From Arthrobacter cavernae (GTDB taxonomy: Bacteria > Actinomycetota > Actinomycetes > Actinomycetales > Micrococcaceae), in assembly GCF_017368795.1 (NCBI RefSeq), contig NZ_JAFNLL010000006.1:1-42707 (forward strand): DNA of 42,707 nt, read 5' to 3'. Of this stretch, positions 23,958 through 31,444 are shown one piece after another (position 1 is the stretch's first letter; every line of letters begins with the position of its first letter). A program made the translations under genes and the position numbers. Below the pieces are notes generated by a model. It was not told where the DNA came from, did not search any database, and saw nothing but the letters and a program-made list of their open reading frames with translations.

Positions 23958-24013
23958 CGTCTTCGGCCCGCTGTTTCGTCGCGGGACAGCAACGGAACAG
24001 CGGGCCAAAGACG
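23958..24013. terminator. Bidirectional hairpin between nuclease-like gene and asd
   Basis: Arms of 18 nt, 23958-23975 and 23996-24013 (core GGCCCGCTGTT/AACAGCGGGCC), pair with one mismatch around a 20-nt loop. It lies between two convergent genes. The right copy of the 12-bp flanking repeat (23970-23981) overlaps its left arm. Confidence 0.75.
23970..23981 (+). repeat. Right copy of the 12-bp flanking repeat
   Basis: GCTGTTTCGTCG, identical to 22787-22798. Together they bracket 1.17 kb holding the nuclease-like gene and its DnaA-like sites. Confidence 0.5.
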
Positions 24014-24028
24014 GACGAACGGACCGGC

Positions 24029-25159
24029 CTAGAGCTTGCCCGTGGCGATGTTCAGCATGCGGCGCAGCGGCTCGGCCGCGCCCCACAGGAGCTGGTCGCC
24101 CACGGTGAAGGCACTGATGTACTCCGGGCCCATCTCCATCTTGCGGATGCGGCCAACCGGGATCTCCAGCGTGCCGGAGGCAGCCACGGGGGTGAGGTCC
24201 GCCATGGAGGCTTCCTTGGTGTTGGGAACCACCTTGGCCCATTCGTTGTCCTCGGCCAGGAGCTTCTCGATCTCCGCGACGGACAGGTCCTCGCGCAGCT
24301 TGAGGGTCAGTGCCTGGGAGTGCGAGCGCATGGCGCCGATGCGGACGCACAGGCCGTCCATGATGATCCGGCTGTCGCCCGAAGTGCCCAGGATCTTGTT
24401 GGTCTCCACCCCGGCCTTCCACTCTTCCTTGGACTGGCCGTTGCCCAGGTCTGCGTCGATCCAGGGGATCAGCGAGCCGGCCAGCGGCACGCCGAACTGG
24501 GTGGCGTCGATGTCGGTGCGCTGGTGCGCCAGGACCTTGCGGTCGATTTCGAGAATGGCGGATGCGGGGTCGTCGAGTTCGCTGCTGACCTCGTTGTTGA
24601 GGGTGCCGAACTGGTTGAGCAGTTCACGCATGTGGCGGGCGCCGCCGCCGGATGCAGCCTGGTAGGTCATGGAGGTGCCCCACTCGACCAGCCCGTTCTT
24701 GAACAGGCCGCCGAGGCCCATCAGCATGCAGGACACGGTGCAGTTGCCGCCGATGAAGTCCTTGGTGCCGTTGGCGAGGCCCTTGTCAATGACGTCGCGG
24801 TTGATCGGGTCCAGGACGATGATCGAGTCGTCGTTCATGCGCAGCGTGGAGGCAGCGTCGATCCAGAGGCCGTCCCAGCCACGGCTGCGGAGTTCGCCGT
24901 GGACCTGCTTGGTGTAGTCGCCGCCCTGTGCGGTGACAATAATCGGCAGCTTCGACAATGTCTCAATATCGAACGCGTCCTCGAGCTTGCCTGCCCCATC
25001 GGCGAAGGACGGGGCGGCACCTCCTGCGTTCGAGGTGGAGAAAAATACCGGGTTGATGTTGGCGAAGTCGTTCTCTTCCTGCATGCGGTGCATCAGGACG
25101 GAACCGACCATGCCACGCCAACCGACCAGTCCAACGGACGGATTAGCTGCTGTAGTCAT
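24029..25159 (-). CDS. asd: Aspartate-semialdehyde dehydrogenase
   Basis: A 376-residue enzyme making aspartate semialdehyde from aspartyl phosphate with NADPH, on the way to lysine/diaminopimelate, threonine and methionine. It has [18 protein letters not shown] for NADP binding, catalytic Cys140 in [12 protein letters not shown] and His280 in [14 protein letters not shown]. The [11 protein letters not shown] motif and length match the long E. coli-type Asd rather than the roughly 340-residue type of Corynebacterium and Mycobacterium. No aspartokinase gene is adjacent. The start ATG 25159 has a leaderless -10; transcription ends at the hairpin 23958-24013. Confidence 0.95.
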   Translation of the reverse strand: MTTAANPSVGLVGWRGMVGSVLMHRMQEENDFANINPVFFSTSNAGGAAPSFADGAGKLEDAFDIETLSKLPIIVTAQGGDYTKQVHGELRSRGWDGLWIDAASTLRMNDDSIIVLDPINRDVIDKGLANGTKDFIGGNCTVSCMLMGLGGLFKNGLVEWGTSMTYQAASGGGARHMRELLNQFGTLNNEVSSELDDPASAILEIDRKVLAHQRTDIDATQFGVPLAGSLIPWIDADLGNGQSKEEWKAGVETNKILGTSGDSRIIMDGLCVRIGAMRSHSQALTLKLREDLSVAEIEKLLAEDNEWAKVVPNTKEASMADLTPVAASGTLEIPVGRIRKMEMGPEYISAFTVGDQLLWGAAEPLRRMLNIATGKL

Positions 25160-25171
25160 TGGACCAGTCTA
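25157..25171 (-). promoter_or_regulatory. Probable leaderless promoter of asd
   Basis: On the minus strand TAGACT (complement of 25166-25171), GGTCCA, then ATG at 25159. No ribosome site. Confidence 0.65.
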
Positions 25172-25269
25172 AACTTTCCCAGCGAACTGTCGCCGTCGGT
25201 TACGTCACGGACGCGGAATGCCCGACGCCGGCACTCGCCCCAACGCGGTCCGGCACCGTTCGTACGGAA

Positions 25270-25491
25270 CTACTCCCCGGCGTCGGGCTCCTGCAGCAGC
25301 GCAGCCTTCCGGGCCCGCAGGGCAAAGAACGCGCCGAACGCGAACACCTGGGTGACGACCACCAGCACGATGATGCCCGGGATCTTGTTGCCGCCCAGGA
25401 TCATGGTGAGGCCCACGATCGCGGACAGCAGCGCGAACAGCGGCAGGAGCATGTAGCCCAGCACGAAGAGGGTTTCGGGTTTCTTCAGCAT
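25270..25491 (-). CDS. Small two-span membrane protein after folA
   Basis: A 73-residue protein (MLKKPETLFVLGYMLLPLF...) with two spans, about residues 7-32 and 37-60, and a charged tail RARKAALLQEPDAGE. No family recognised. I chose ATG 25491, 7 bp after the folA stop; the frame is open further upstream but there it lies inside folA. It is the last gene of the regulator, thyA, folA run and is probably co-transcribed. Confidence 0.75.
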   Translation of the reverse strand: MLKKPETLFVLGYMLLPLFALLSAIVGLTMILGGNKIPGIIVLVVVTQVFAFGAFFALRARKAALLQEPDAGE

Positions 25492-25498
25492 GTCTTTT

Positions 25499-26098
25499 CT
25501 AGCCTTCCGCCCGGCGCCACGAGGTGAACCGGTAATTTGTGCCGTTCTTGGCGGTGAGCCAGCCCTGGGCCGGCACCATGGTGTCGAATGTCCAGTTTTC
25601 GTCCAGCTCGGGGGCGAAGGTATCGCCATTGCTTTCGGAATCGATGATGGTCACCACGGCGATGTTGGCGATGTCCATGGACTGGCGGAAGATTTCGCCG
25701 CCGCCGATGATCCAGACTTTTTGCCCGCCGGGGGCGAACTGCGATTCGAGCAGCGCCTCATCGAGCGAACGGACCACGACGGCGCCGCTCGCCTGGGGCG
25801 TCTGTGCCCAGTCTTTCTGCCGGGTGACCACGATGTTGGTCCGGCCGGGCAGCGGGCGGTACTTCGCCGGGAAGGACTCCCAGGTCTTGCGGCCCATGAT
25901 GACCGGGTGGCCGGTGGTGAGCCTGCTGAAGTGCTTCAGGTCCTCGGGCAGGTGCCACGGCATGCCGCCGTCCTTGCCGATCACGCCGCCGCTGGTCTGT
26001 GCCCAGATCAGGCCGATGCCCGTCATGGAGGCCGCGGTGGCTTCAGTGAAGATGAGCTCCGGGAGGGCGCCGGGCGTGGAGTCGTCGGGGGTGCTCAT
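25499..26098 (-). CDS. folA: Dihydrofolate reductase
   Basis: A 199-residue enzyme reducing dihydrofolate to tetrahydrofolate with NADPH, regenerating the folate oxidised by the neighbouring thymidylate synthase. Visible motifs are [35 protein letters not shown] (active-site acid in PED), [22 protein letters not shown] and [12 protein letters not shown]. It carries about 25 extra N-terminal residues compared with minimal enzymes. The start ATG 26098 overlaps the thyA stop (ATGA). Confidence 0.95.
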   Translation of the reverse strand: MSTPDDSTPGALPELIFTEATAASMTGIGLIWAQTSGGVIGKDGGMPWHLPEDLKHFSRLTTGHPVIMGRKTWESFPAKYRPLPGRTNIVVTRQKDWAQTPQASGAVVVRSLDEALLESQFAPGGQKVWIIGGGEIFRQSMDIANIAVVTIIDSESNGDTFAPELDENWTFDTMVPAQGWLTAKNGTNYRFTSWRRAEG

Positions 26099-26898
26099 AC
26101 GGCGATCGGTGCCTTGATGGTGGGGTGGTGGCGGTAGTTGACCACTTCGAATTCTTCCAGTGTGTAGTCGAAAATGGAGTCCGGCTTGCGCCGGATCTTC
26201 AGCTGCGGGTACTCGTACGGCTCGCGGCTGAGCTGTTCGCCGACCTGCTCCACATGGTTGTCGTAGATGTGCACATCGCCGCCGGTCCAGACGAACTCGC
26301 CCGGCTGCAGGCCCAGCTGTTGCGCCACCATGCACGTCAGCAGGGCGTAGGAGGCGATGTTGAAGGGCACGCCCAGGAAGGTGTCCGCGGAGCGCTGGTA
26401 GAGCTGGCAGGAGAGTTTGCCGTCCGCCACGTAGAACTGGAAGAACGCGTGGCACGGCGGCAGGGCCATGTCCTTGAGCTCGGAAACGTTCCAGGCCGAG
26501 ACGATGTGCCGGCGTGAATCCGGGTTCGCTGCCAGGTTGTCCATGAGCTCGGCGATCTGGTCGATGTGGCCGCCGTCGGGAGTGGGCCAGCTGCGCCACT
26601 GCACGCCGTACACCGGGCCCAGTTCGCCGTCGGCGTCCGCCCATTCGTCCCAGATGGTGACGCCCTGCTCCTGCATCCACTTCACGTTCGAATCGCCGCG
26701 CAGGAACCACAGCAGCTCCACCGCCACGGACTTGAAGTGCACCCGCTTGGTGGTGATCAGCGGGAAGCTCTCGGCGAGGTCGAAGCGCAGCTGGCGGCCG
26801 AAAACGCTGCGTGTGCCGGTGCCGGTGCGGTCCGACTTGTGCGTGCCGTTGGCCATGACGTCGCGCAGGAGGTCTTCATATGGGGTGGGGATGCTCAC
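26095..26898 (-). CDS. thyA: Thymidylate synthase
   Basis: A 267-residue ThyA-type enzyme methylating dUMP to dTMP with methylene-tetrahydrofolate. The catalytic Cys149 is in [13 protein letters not shown]. Other family blocks are [36 protein letters not shown] and [11 protein letters not shown]. The GTG start 26898 overlaps the stop of the upstream GntR gene (GTGA) and is probably coupled to it. TAAGCT lies exactly 6 nt before the GTG, so an internal leaderless promoter is also possible. The pair thyA-folA is a common functional unit; placing it behind a GntR regulator is less usual. Confidence 0.96.
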   Translation of the reverse strand: MSIPTPYEDLLRDVMANGTHKSDRTGTGTRSVFGRQLRFDLAESFPLITTKRVHFKSVAVELLWFLRGDSNVKWMQEQGVTIWDEWADADGELGPVYGVQWRSWPTPDGGHIDQIAELMDNLAANPDSRRHIVSAWNVSELKDMALPPCHAFFQFYVADGKLSCQLYQRSADTFLGVPFNIASYALLTCMVAQQLGLQPGEFVWTGGDVHIYDNHVEQVGEQLSREPYEYPQLKIRRKPDSIFDYTLEEFEVVNYRHHPTIKAPIAV

Positions 26899-27290
26899 CC
26901 CTCCAGCTTACTTGCCAGCCGGCCGCGGAGCAGATCGATGATCGTTTCGTCACTCACACCGGCAGCACGGGCCGTCCGGATCAAGCCGTCGACGGCGGCA
27001 ATCACCTCAGCGCCCGGTGCGGCAGCGGTGCTGCCGGGCTCCGCAGGGTGCCCGACGACGATTGTCCCGTTCCGCCGTCGGGATTCGATCAGCCCGGCCT
27101 GCTCCAGTTCCTTGTACGCCCGCGCGACGGTGCCGGCGGCGATGCCCAGGTCCGCCGCTAGGCTGCGGACAGTGGGCAGGCGGCTGCCCGCAGCCAGCAC
27201 CCCGATGGCGATCAGCGAGCTGATCTGACCACGGATCTGCTCGTAGGGCGGGACCGCCGAGCTGAGGTCGACGGAGATCCGGGGACTCAC
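26895..27290 (-). CDS. GntR family regulator, YtrA-like
   Basis: A 131-residue regulator with an N-terminal winged helix: [19 protein letters not shown], then [18 protein letters not shown], then [22 protein letters not shown]-terminal part of only about 55 residues lacks a FadR, HutC or aminotransferase effector domain. That short layout is typical of the YtrA subfamily, which is often co-transcribed with membrane transport genes. The GTG start 27290 overlaps the stop of the upstream membrane protein (GTGA). Probable target: the perfect inverted repeat at 28999-29032. Confidence 0.88.
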   Translation of the reverse strand: MSPRISVDLSSAVPPYEQIRGQISSLIAIGVLAAGSRLPTVRSLAADLGIAAGTVARAYKELEQAGLIESRRRNGTIVVGHPAEPGSTAAAPGAEVIAAVDGLIRTARAAGVSDETIIDLLRGRLASKLEG

Positions 27291-28981
27291 CGCGACGCGT
27301 CCTCGGTCCGGTTGTCGGCCGGCGAGGGGAGGTCCCGGAAGAACCGGCGGACGGGGGTGACCGCAATGGCCACGGCCACGGCGGCAAGCACTGCGCCGGC
27401 CGCGATGGCCGCTGGCGCATCCTCGGGAACGAAGCTCCGGGGGTCCCGGAAGAGCGGCGGCAAGGCGTGGCTGGTGGTCATCAGTACCAGGCCGGCCTGG
27501 AACAGGCAATAGGCGGCAAGCGTGCGCACAATGCGGTACACGGAAATCGCGCGGAGCGCCCCATCCAGGCCGTGGCCGCCGCCTGCCTCCGGGACGCCCC
27601 GGCGGAACCGGGCCGCCAGCAGGGCGGCACCGCCGGCCGCCAGGACTGCGGCGGTCACCAGCGCCACCGCGGGCCAGACGGGTGCTTCGTGCAGGGCGTT
27701 CTGGCCCCCGCTGGTGATGACCAGGACGGACGCCAGCAGGAATGCCGCCACGATGGCCGTGGACAGCAGCCCCCGCGAGACCGGCTGCACGGGCCACTCC
27801 CGGGGAGAGTCCGCCCTTCCGTAGTTGGCCCTGATCACCAGCTCCCCGGCCGCGATGGCGAGGAGCAGCAGCACTGCGACGAAGGCCAGCATGCCGGGCA
27901 GCCCCCATGCGCCCGCCACCGTCAGGGCCCGGATGAGGAACAGTCCGCCCAGCAGAGAGACCGCGGCCACCACGCCGAGGCCCACGCCGATGGAGGCGGA
28001 AAGCCGCGCTGCAGGATGGGCCGTGGGGTCGTGGCTCAGGGGCGTACCGCGCTCCGCGGCCTTGGCGGCGGCGAGCGACGGCAGTTCGCCGGCAGGCCAG
28101 CACAACATGGCCAAGAGCACGATGAAGTTGAAGAGGACCGGAAGGTTCAGCCCCGCTATGGGCAGTCCGGGTCCGTCCGGGCGAAGGCCCGGCGGCGTCG
28201 CCAGGGCAAAGTTCCCGGCGACGGCGGCGAGGCCCGCCGCGATGGTGGACACTGTACGCAGCAGCCGGTTCATGGCGATGGTGCGCAGCGCGCGGTTGTC
28301 CGCGCCGTCGAGGGTTTCGAGGTGCCGGCGCCGGGCGATGAGCCACAGCACCAGCCAGGTGCCCGCCGCCAGGACCAGAAGGGCCCCGCCGAGCCACGCG
28401 GCGAGTTCGGCACCCGGGATCCGGCCGGCATGGCCGCCGTTGACGGGGCCACCGTAGACGGGGCCGCCGTTGACGGGGCCGCCCACGGCCGGTGTTGGCT
28501 GCGGCTCCGGCAGCACGGGGTCAAAGCCGGGCAAGGCCGAGATCTGCACGATGAACAGCAGGGACACCACGAAGACGCCGGCCGTGGTCCAGGCAAGCCC
28601 CCTGGGCAGGAAGTCACGGATTCTCCGGACCGCCAGCTCCGCATGCCTGCGCGCCTGCTTCGGGGCCGGGTAGCTCAGCTGCCCGATCGCATGGACGGCC
28701 AGCGCGGCCAGGACGGGCCAGCCCAGTGCCTGCAGCAGATCGGGTGCCGCGGACGGGGCGCTTCCTAGGACCGGGTTGCCCGGGATCTGTCCCGCGCGGA
28801 CGGCGCCCTGGAGCGAGCTGGCCATCCAGCCGATGATGCCCACCCAGAGGGCGTGCTGGGAAACCGTCGCGGCGCTCGCCCCGACGCGCGGGGCCCACAC
28901 CACCCAGCGCAGGAACAGGTAGACAACCACAGCCCCGCCCAGTGGGGCGAGCAGAGCCAGAGGTGGCAACTGGAACAACAT
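27287..28981 (-). CDS. Polytopic membrane protein linked to a GntR regulator, unknown function
   Basis: About 564 residues with roughly 12 membrane spans, beginning MLFQLPPLALLAPLGGAVVV. A Pro/Gly-rich extracytoplasmic-type loop near residues 155-190 contains three GGPV[N/Y] units coded by a 15-bp DNA repeat (28437-28485). I do not recognise the family. Cytoplasmic-looking segments such as RRRHLETLDGADNRALRTI recur in related form (GLDGALRAISVYRIVRTL), suggesting an internal duplication. I chose ATG 28981 over TTG 28996 because GGGGG lies about 9 nt upstream of it. First gene of the five-gene run, directly behind the inverted-repeat operator. Confidence 0.8.
   Translation of the reverse strand: MLFQLPPLALLAPLGGAVVVYLFLRWVVWAPRVGASAATVSQHALWVGIIGWMASSLQGAVRAGQIPGNPVLGSAPSAAPDLLQALGWPVLAALAVHAIGQLSYPAPKQARRHAELAVRRIRDFLPRGLAWTTAGVFVVSLLFIVQISALPGFDPVLPEPQPTPAVGGPVNGGPVYGGPVNGGHAGRIPGAELAAWLGGALLVLAAGTWLVLWLIARRRHLETLDGADNRALRTIAMNRLLRTVSTIAAGLAAVAGNFALATPPGLRPDGPGLPIAGLNLPVLFNFIVLLAMLCWPAGELPSLAAAKAAERGTPLSHDPTAHPAARLSASIGVGLGVVAAVSLLGGLFLIRALTVAGAWGLPGMLAFVAVLLLLAIAAGELVIRANYGRADSPREWPVQPVSRGLLSTAIVAAFLLASVLVITSGGQNALHEAPVWPAVALVTAAVLAAGGAALLAARFRRGVPEAGGGHGLDGALRAISVYRIVRTLAAYCLFQAGLVLMTTSHALPPLFRDPRSFVPEDAPAAIAAGAVLAAVAVAIAVTPVRRFFRDLPSPADNRTEDASR
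28437..28485 (-). repeat. 15-bp tandem repeats coding GGPVN/GGPVY
   Basis: Three consecutive units of the type GTTGACGGGGCCGCC (plus-strand view) code GGPVN, GGPVY, GGPVN in the membrane protein. They differ from each other by one or two bases, consistent with slippage. Confidence 0.75.
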
Positions 28982-28998
28982 GACAATGACCCCCAAGT

Positions 28999-29032
28999 CT
29001 TTGTATCAATGTACTAAGTATTTGATACAAAG
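28999..29032. promoter_or_regulatory. Perfect 11-bp inverted repeat, probable GntR operator
   Basis: CTTTGTATCAA (28999-29009) and TTGATACAAAG (29022-29032) are exact complements around a 12-bp spacer. On the minus strand TTGTAT and GATACA lie 17 bp apart within it and can act as -35 and -10 for the downstream membrane protein gene. The repeat therefore covers the promoter core. Long-armed GT...AC palindromes are known for YtrA-type regulators, so autoregulation by the GntR gene is inferred. Confidence 0.7.
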
Positions 29033-29115
29033 ATGCTTCGGTCAACGCGGATTCCGCGGGCTGCACAGCTGCGGCACACCCCTCCAGCAGGCCGCCGCCG
29101 CTAGTGAAACGTTTT

Positions 29116-29133
29116 ATTCACCTTGTGCTCACC
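29116..29133 (+). promoter_or_regulatory. PHO-box-like direct repeat
   Basis: ATTCACC (29116-29122) and GCTCACC (29127-29133) are 11 bp apart, matching the spacing and core (TTCACC) of actinobacterial PhoP boxes. A -10-like TAGGGT follows at 29153-29158, 19 bp after the box. The downstream gene is an exported phosphatase, which fits control by phosphate starvation. Binding is inferred. Confidence 0.5.
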
Positions 29134-29211
29134 GAACGGCCATTCGGGAAACCTAGGGTCTCACAGGAAAATGCCCCACAACCCCGGGGCGAAAAGCGAG
29201 AAGAGGAATCC

Positions 29212-30396
29212 GTGAGCAGCAAAGCAACCACCTTCGACCTCAGCCGTAGGGCTGCCCTGGCCACAGCCGGCACGCTCGGTGCCATGGGGCTCATCGCCGC
29301 GTCCAGCGGCCTGGCCCAGGCTGCGCCCAAGCCGAAGGCGCCGCGCCCCACCCTGGCCTTCCGTCCCGACGGGAAGTTCAAGGTGGTCCAGTTCAACGAC
29401 ACCCAGGACGACGAGAAGACCGACCGGCGGACCATCGAACTGATGGAACGCACCCTGGACCAGGAAAAGCCCGACTTCGTGGTCATCAACGGCGACGTCA
29501 TCAACGGCGGCTGCGACACCGAGTTGGAGGTCAAGGAAGCACTGAACCACGTTGTGCTGCCGATGGAGCGCCGCGGCATTCCCTGGGCCGTGACCTTCGG
29601 CAACCATGACGAGGACTCCGTGTCCCGCACCGGCATGACCGAGGCCAAAATGCTGGAATTCCTGCAGAGCTACGCGCATAACGTCAACGCGGACTCCGTC
29701 CCAGGCCTGACGGGAACCTCCAACACCCAGCTGCTCGTCCAGTCTGCCAAGTCTCAGGAACCTGCCTTCGGCCTGTGGCTGATCGACACCGGCCGCTATG
29801 CGCCGGACACCATCGACGGCCAGAACTTCGAGGGCTACCCCGACTGGGACTGGGTGCGCATGGACCAGGTCACCTGGTACCGCAACCAGTCCATCGCCAC
29901 CGAGCAGAAGTACGGCAAAAAGATCCCGTCCCTCATGTGGGGACACATCGCCCTGCACGAGCACCGCAACATGTGGTTCGCCAGCCTCGATTCCCGTACT
30001 GCTGCCGACCACGCCCGTGCCCTGACGAAGCACTCAATCGTGGGCGAGCGCAACGAGGACGAGTGCCCGGGACCCATCAACTCGGGCCTGTTCAGCGCCT
30101 TCCTGGAGCGCGGGGATGTCCTCGGATACTTCGTGGGCCACGACCACGTCAACACCTACGTAGGTAACTACTACGGCGTGCAGCTCGGCTACGCGCCCGG
30201 AACGGGCTTCGGCGCCTACGGACTCAGCGGCGCTGAACGCAACCGCCTCCGCGGCGCCCGGGTCTTTGAGCTGGACGAGAACCAGCCCAAGGTGTACACC
30301 AACACGCGCCTGGTGTTTGCCAACGACTTCGGAATCGACCTGGTGGCCAATGACCAGCCGATCGTGCCCCTACCGCTGGACCCCGCCCAGCAGTAA
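29212..30396 (+). CDS. Tat-exported metallophosphoesterase
   Basis: About 394 residues from the GTG at 29212, which has AGAGGA just upstream. The twin-arginine signal is LSRRAALATAG plus a hydrophobic stretch ending LAQAA. The calcineurin-like metal motifs follow: FNDTQDD, INGDVINGG, GNHDED, MWGHIALHEH and VGHDHVN. In the first motif the usual DxH is DxQ (Asp-Thr-Gln), so one metal ligand differs from the canonical set. An exported phosphomonoesterase or phosphodiesterase for phosphate scavenging is inferred, supported by the PHO-box-like repeat. An open frame extends to 29104 but lacks a ribosome site. Its last 5 codons with the stop are tandemly repeated. Confidence 0.88.
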   Translation: MSSKATTFDLSRRAALATAGTLGAMGLIAASSGLAQAAPKPKAPRPTLAFRPDGKFKVVQFNDTQDDEKTDRRTIELMERTLDQEKPDFVVINGDVINGGCDTELEVKEALNHVVLPMERRGIPWAVTFGNHDEDSVSRTGMTEAKMLEFLQSYAHNVNADSVPGLTGTSNTQLLVQSAKSQEPAFGLWLIDTGRYAPDTIDGQNFEGYPDWDWVRMDQVTWYRNQSIATEQKYGKKIPSLMWGHIALHEHRNMWFASLDSRTAADHARALTKHSIVGERNEDECPGPINSGLFSAFLERGDVLGYFVGHDHVNTYVGNYYGVQLGYAPGTGFGAYGLSGAERNRLRGARVFELDENQPKVYTNTRLVFANDFGIDLVANDQPIVPLPLDPAQQ

Positions 30397-30426
30397 CCAG
30401 CCCAGCAGTAGCCCGCCCAGCAGCAG
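30382..30426 (+). repeat. Triple 15-bp tandem repeat over the phosphatase stop codon
   Basis: Three in-frame units read PAQQ-stop(TAA), PAQQ-stop(TAG), PAQQ-Q: CCCGCCCAGCAGTAA, CCAGCCCAGCAGTAG, CCCGCCCAGCAGCAG. The unit length keeps frame, so two successive stop codons result. Confidence 0.85.
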
Positions 30427-30436
30427 TCCGGCCGCA

Positions 30437-30464
30437 TGGCCGGCGGTCGCAGGACCGCCGGCCA
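30437..30464. terminator. Bidirectional hairpin between phosphatase and Nudix genes
   Basis: TGGCCGGCGGTC (30437-30448) pairs perfectly over 12 bp with 30453-30464 around GCAG. It separates two convergent genes and ends 2 bp before the Nudix gene's stop. No T-run. Confidence 0.65.
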
Positions 30465-30466
30465 CG

Positions 30467-31435
30467 CTAGTCGTCGAAGGGCCTGACCTGTTCGACGGCG
30501 ACCACCTTGCGCGAGCTGCCGCGGAGCACGTGGCACACGATCACCTCACCCGGGACCAGGTAGGGGTCAACCGTGGGCAGCAGCTCCCGCAGTATGGGGG
30601 ACATGTGCTGGCCGAGCTGCTTCAGGACCGTGGGAAGCGCGGGGCGGTGGGTGCAGAGGGCGCTGGGGCGCTGTTTGTCGAACAGGGACTCGACGGCGGC
30701 ACCGGTCTTCTTCGGCGAACGGTGGTGGTTGTGTTCCGTGAGGGCATCCACCAGTTTCACCTTCGCCCCGCTGGCCTTGGCATACGGTGCAATCGTGGCG
30801 ACGCAGCGCTTCCAGGGGCTGCTGACGATGCGCTGTGGCTTCCACACGTCCAGCAGGCGCTGGACGGCCAGCGCCTGGCGGAGTCCCGTGGCCGCGAGCG
30901 GCCGGTCGCCTTCCGCTTTGGTCCACGAGGACCGTGGCTTGGCCTTCGCATGGCGGACCAGCACCAGCGGCCAGGTGTCCAGCTCTCCGCGGATGTGGGC
31001 CTTCTCCAGGAACTCGAGGGGCTCGACGTCGGTCGGATTGCTCAGGAAGCCCGCGGCCTTGTCAGGGCTGCACCACATGACGCTGTCCACTTCCTTGCCA
31101 TCGGGCCGCAGTGGCGTTCCGTTGATCTGGACGGCCCAGTAATGGACCACCTTCAGGCCTGCGGTGACGTGGTAGTGGATGGGCGGCAGCGGAATGCCAA
31201 GGGAGCCCTTGAAACCGATCTCTTCCTCCACCTCACGGGCGGCGCACTCGGGGACCGTTTCGCCGGCGTCGAGCTTTCCCTTGGGCCAGGACCAATCGTC
31301 GTACCTGGGCCGGTGGATCAGCAGGACCTCGAGGGCTCCCTTGTTGAGCCGCCACGGCAGGGCACCGGCCGCGACGACGGCGACGGCCTCGCCGGGATGG
31401 TCGGTCTGGTCGGCAATGGGGGTATCGCTTTTCAA
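30467..31435 (-). CDS. Nudix hydrolase fused to histidine phosphatase (MutT1-like)
   Basis: A 322-residue two-domain protein. The N-terminal Nudix box spans about residues 53-75 (GKLDAGET then REVEEEIGF, matching Gx5Ex7REUxEExGU). The C-terminal phosphoglycerate-mutase-type domain starts at VLVRHAKAK with catalytic His162. This layout is that of mycobacterial MutT1, which hydrolyses oxidised guanine nucleotides and diadenosine polyphosphates. The start is a TTG at 31435, 9 bp after the ppk stop, with only a weak AGCGGA; no better start is seen. Likely co-transcribed with ppk, linking nucleotide clean-up with polyphosphate metabolism. Confidence 0.9.
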   Translation of the reverse strand: MKSDTPIADQTDHPGEAVAVVAAGALPWRLNKGALEVLLIHRPRYDDWSWPKGKLDAGETVPECAAREVEEEIGFKGSLGIPLPPIHYHVTAGLKVVHYWAVQINGTPLRPDGKEVDSVMWCSPDKAAGFLSNPTDVEPLEFLEKAHIRGELDTWPLVLVRHAKAKPRSSWTKAEGDRPLAATGLRQALAVQRLLDVWKPQRIVSSPWKRCVATIAPYAKASGAKVKLVDALTEHNHHRSPKKTGAAVESLFDKQRPSALCTHRPALPTVLKQLGQHMSPILRELLPTVDPYLVPGEVIVCHVLRGSSRKVVAVEQVRPFDD

Positions 31436-31444
31436 GTCCGCTGC

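Noticed and set aside
26896..26910. Leaderless promoter of thyA (TAAGCT, 6 nt, GTG)
   Set aside because: The hexamer lies in the end of the GntR coding sequence and the genes overlap by 4 bp, so coupling explains the start equally well; mentioned in the thyA entry but not counted among the ten.
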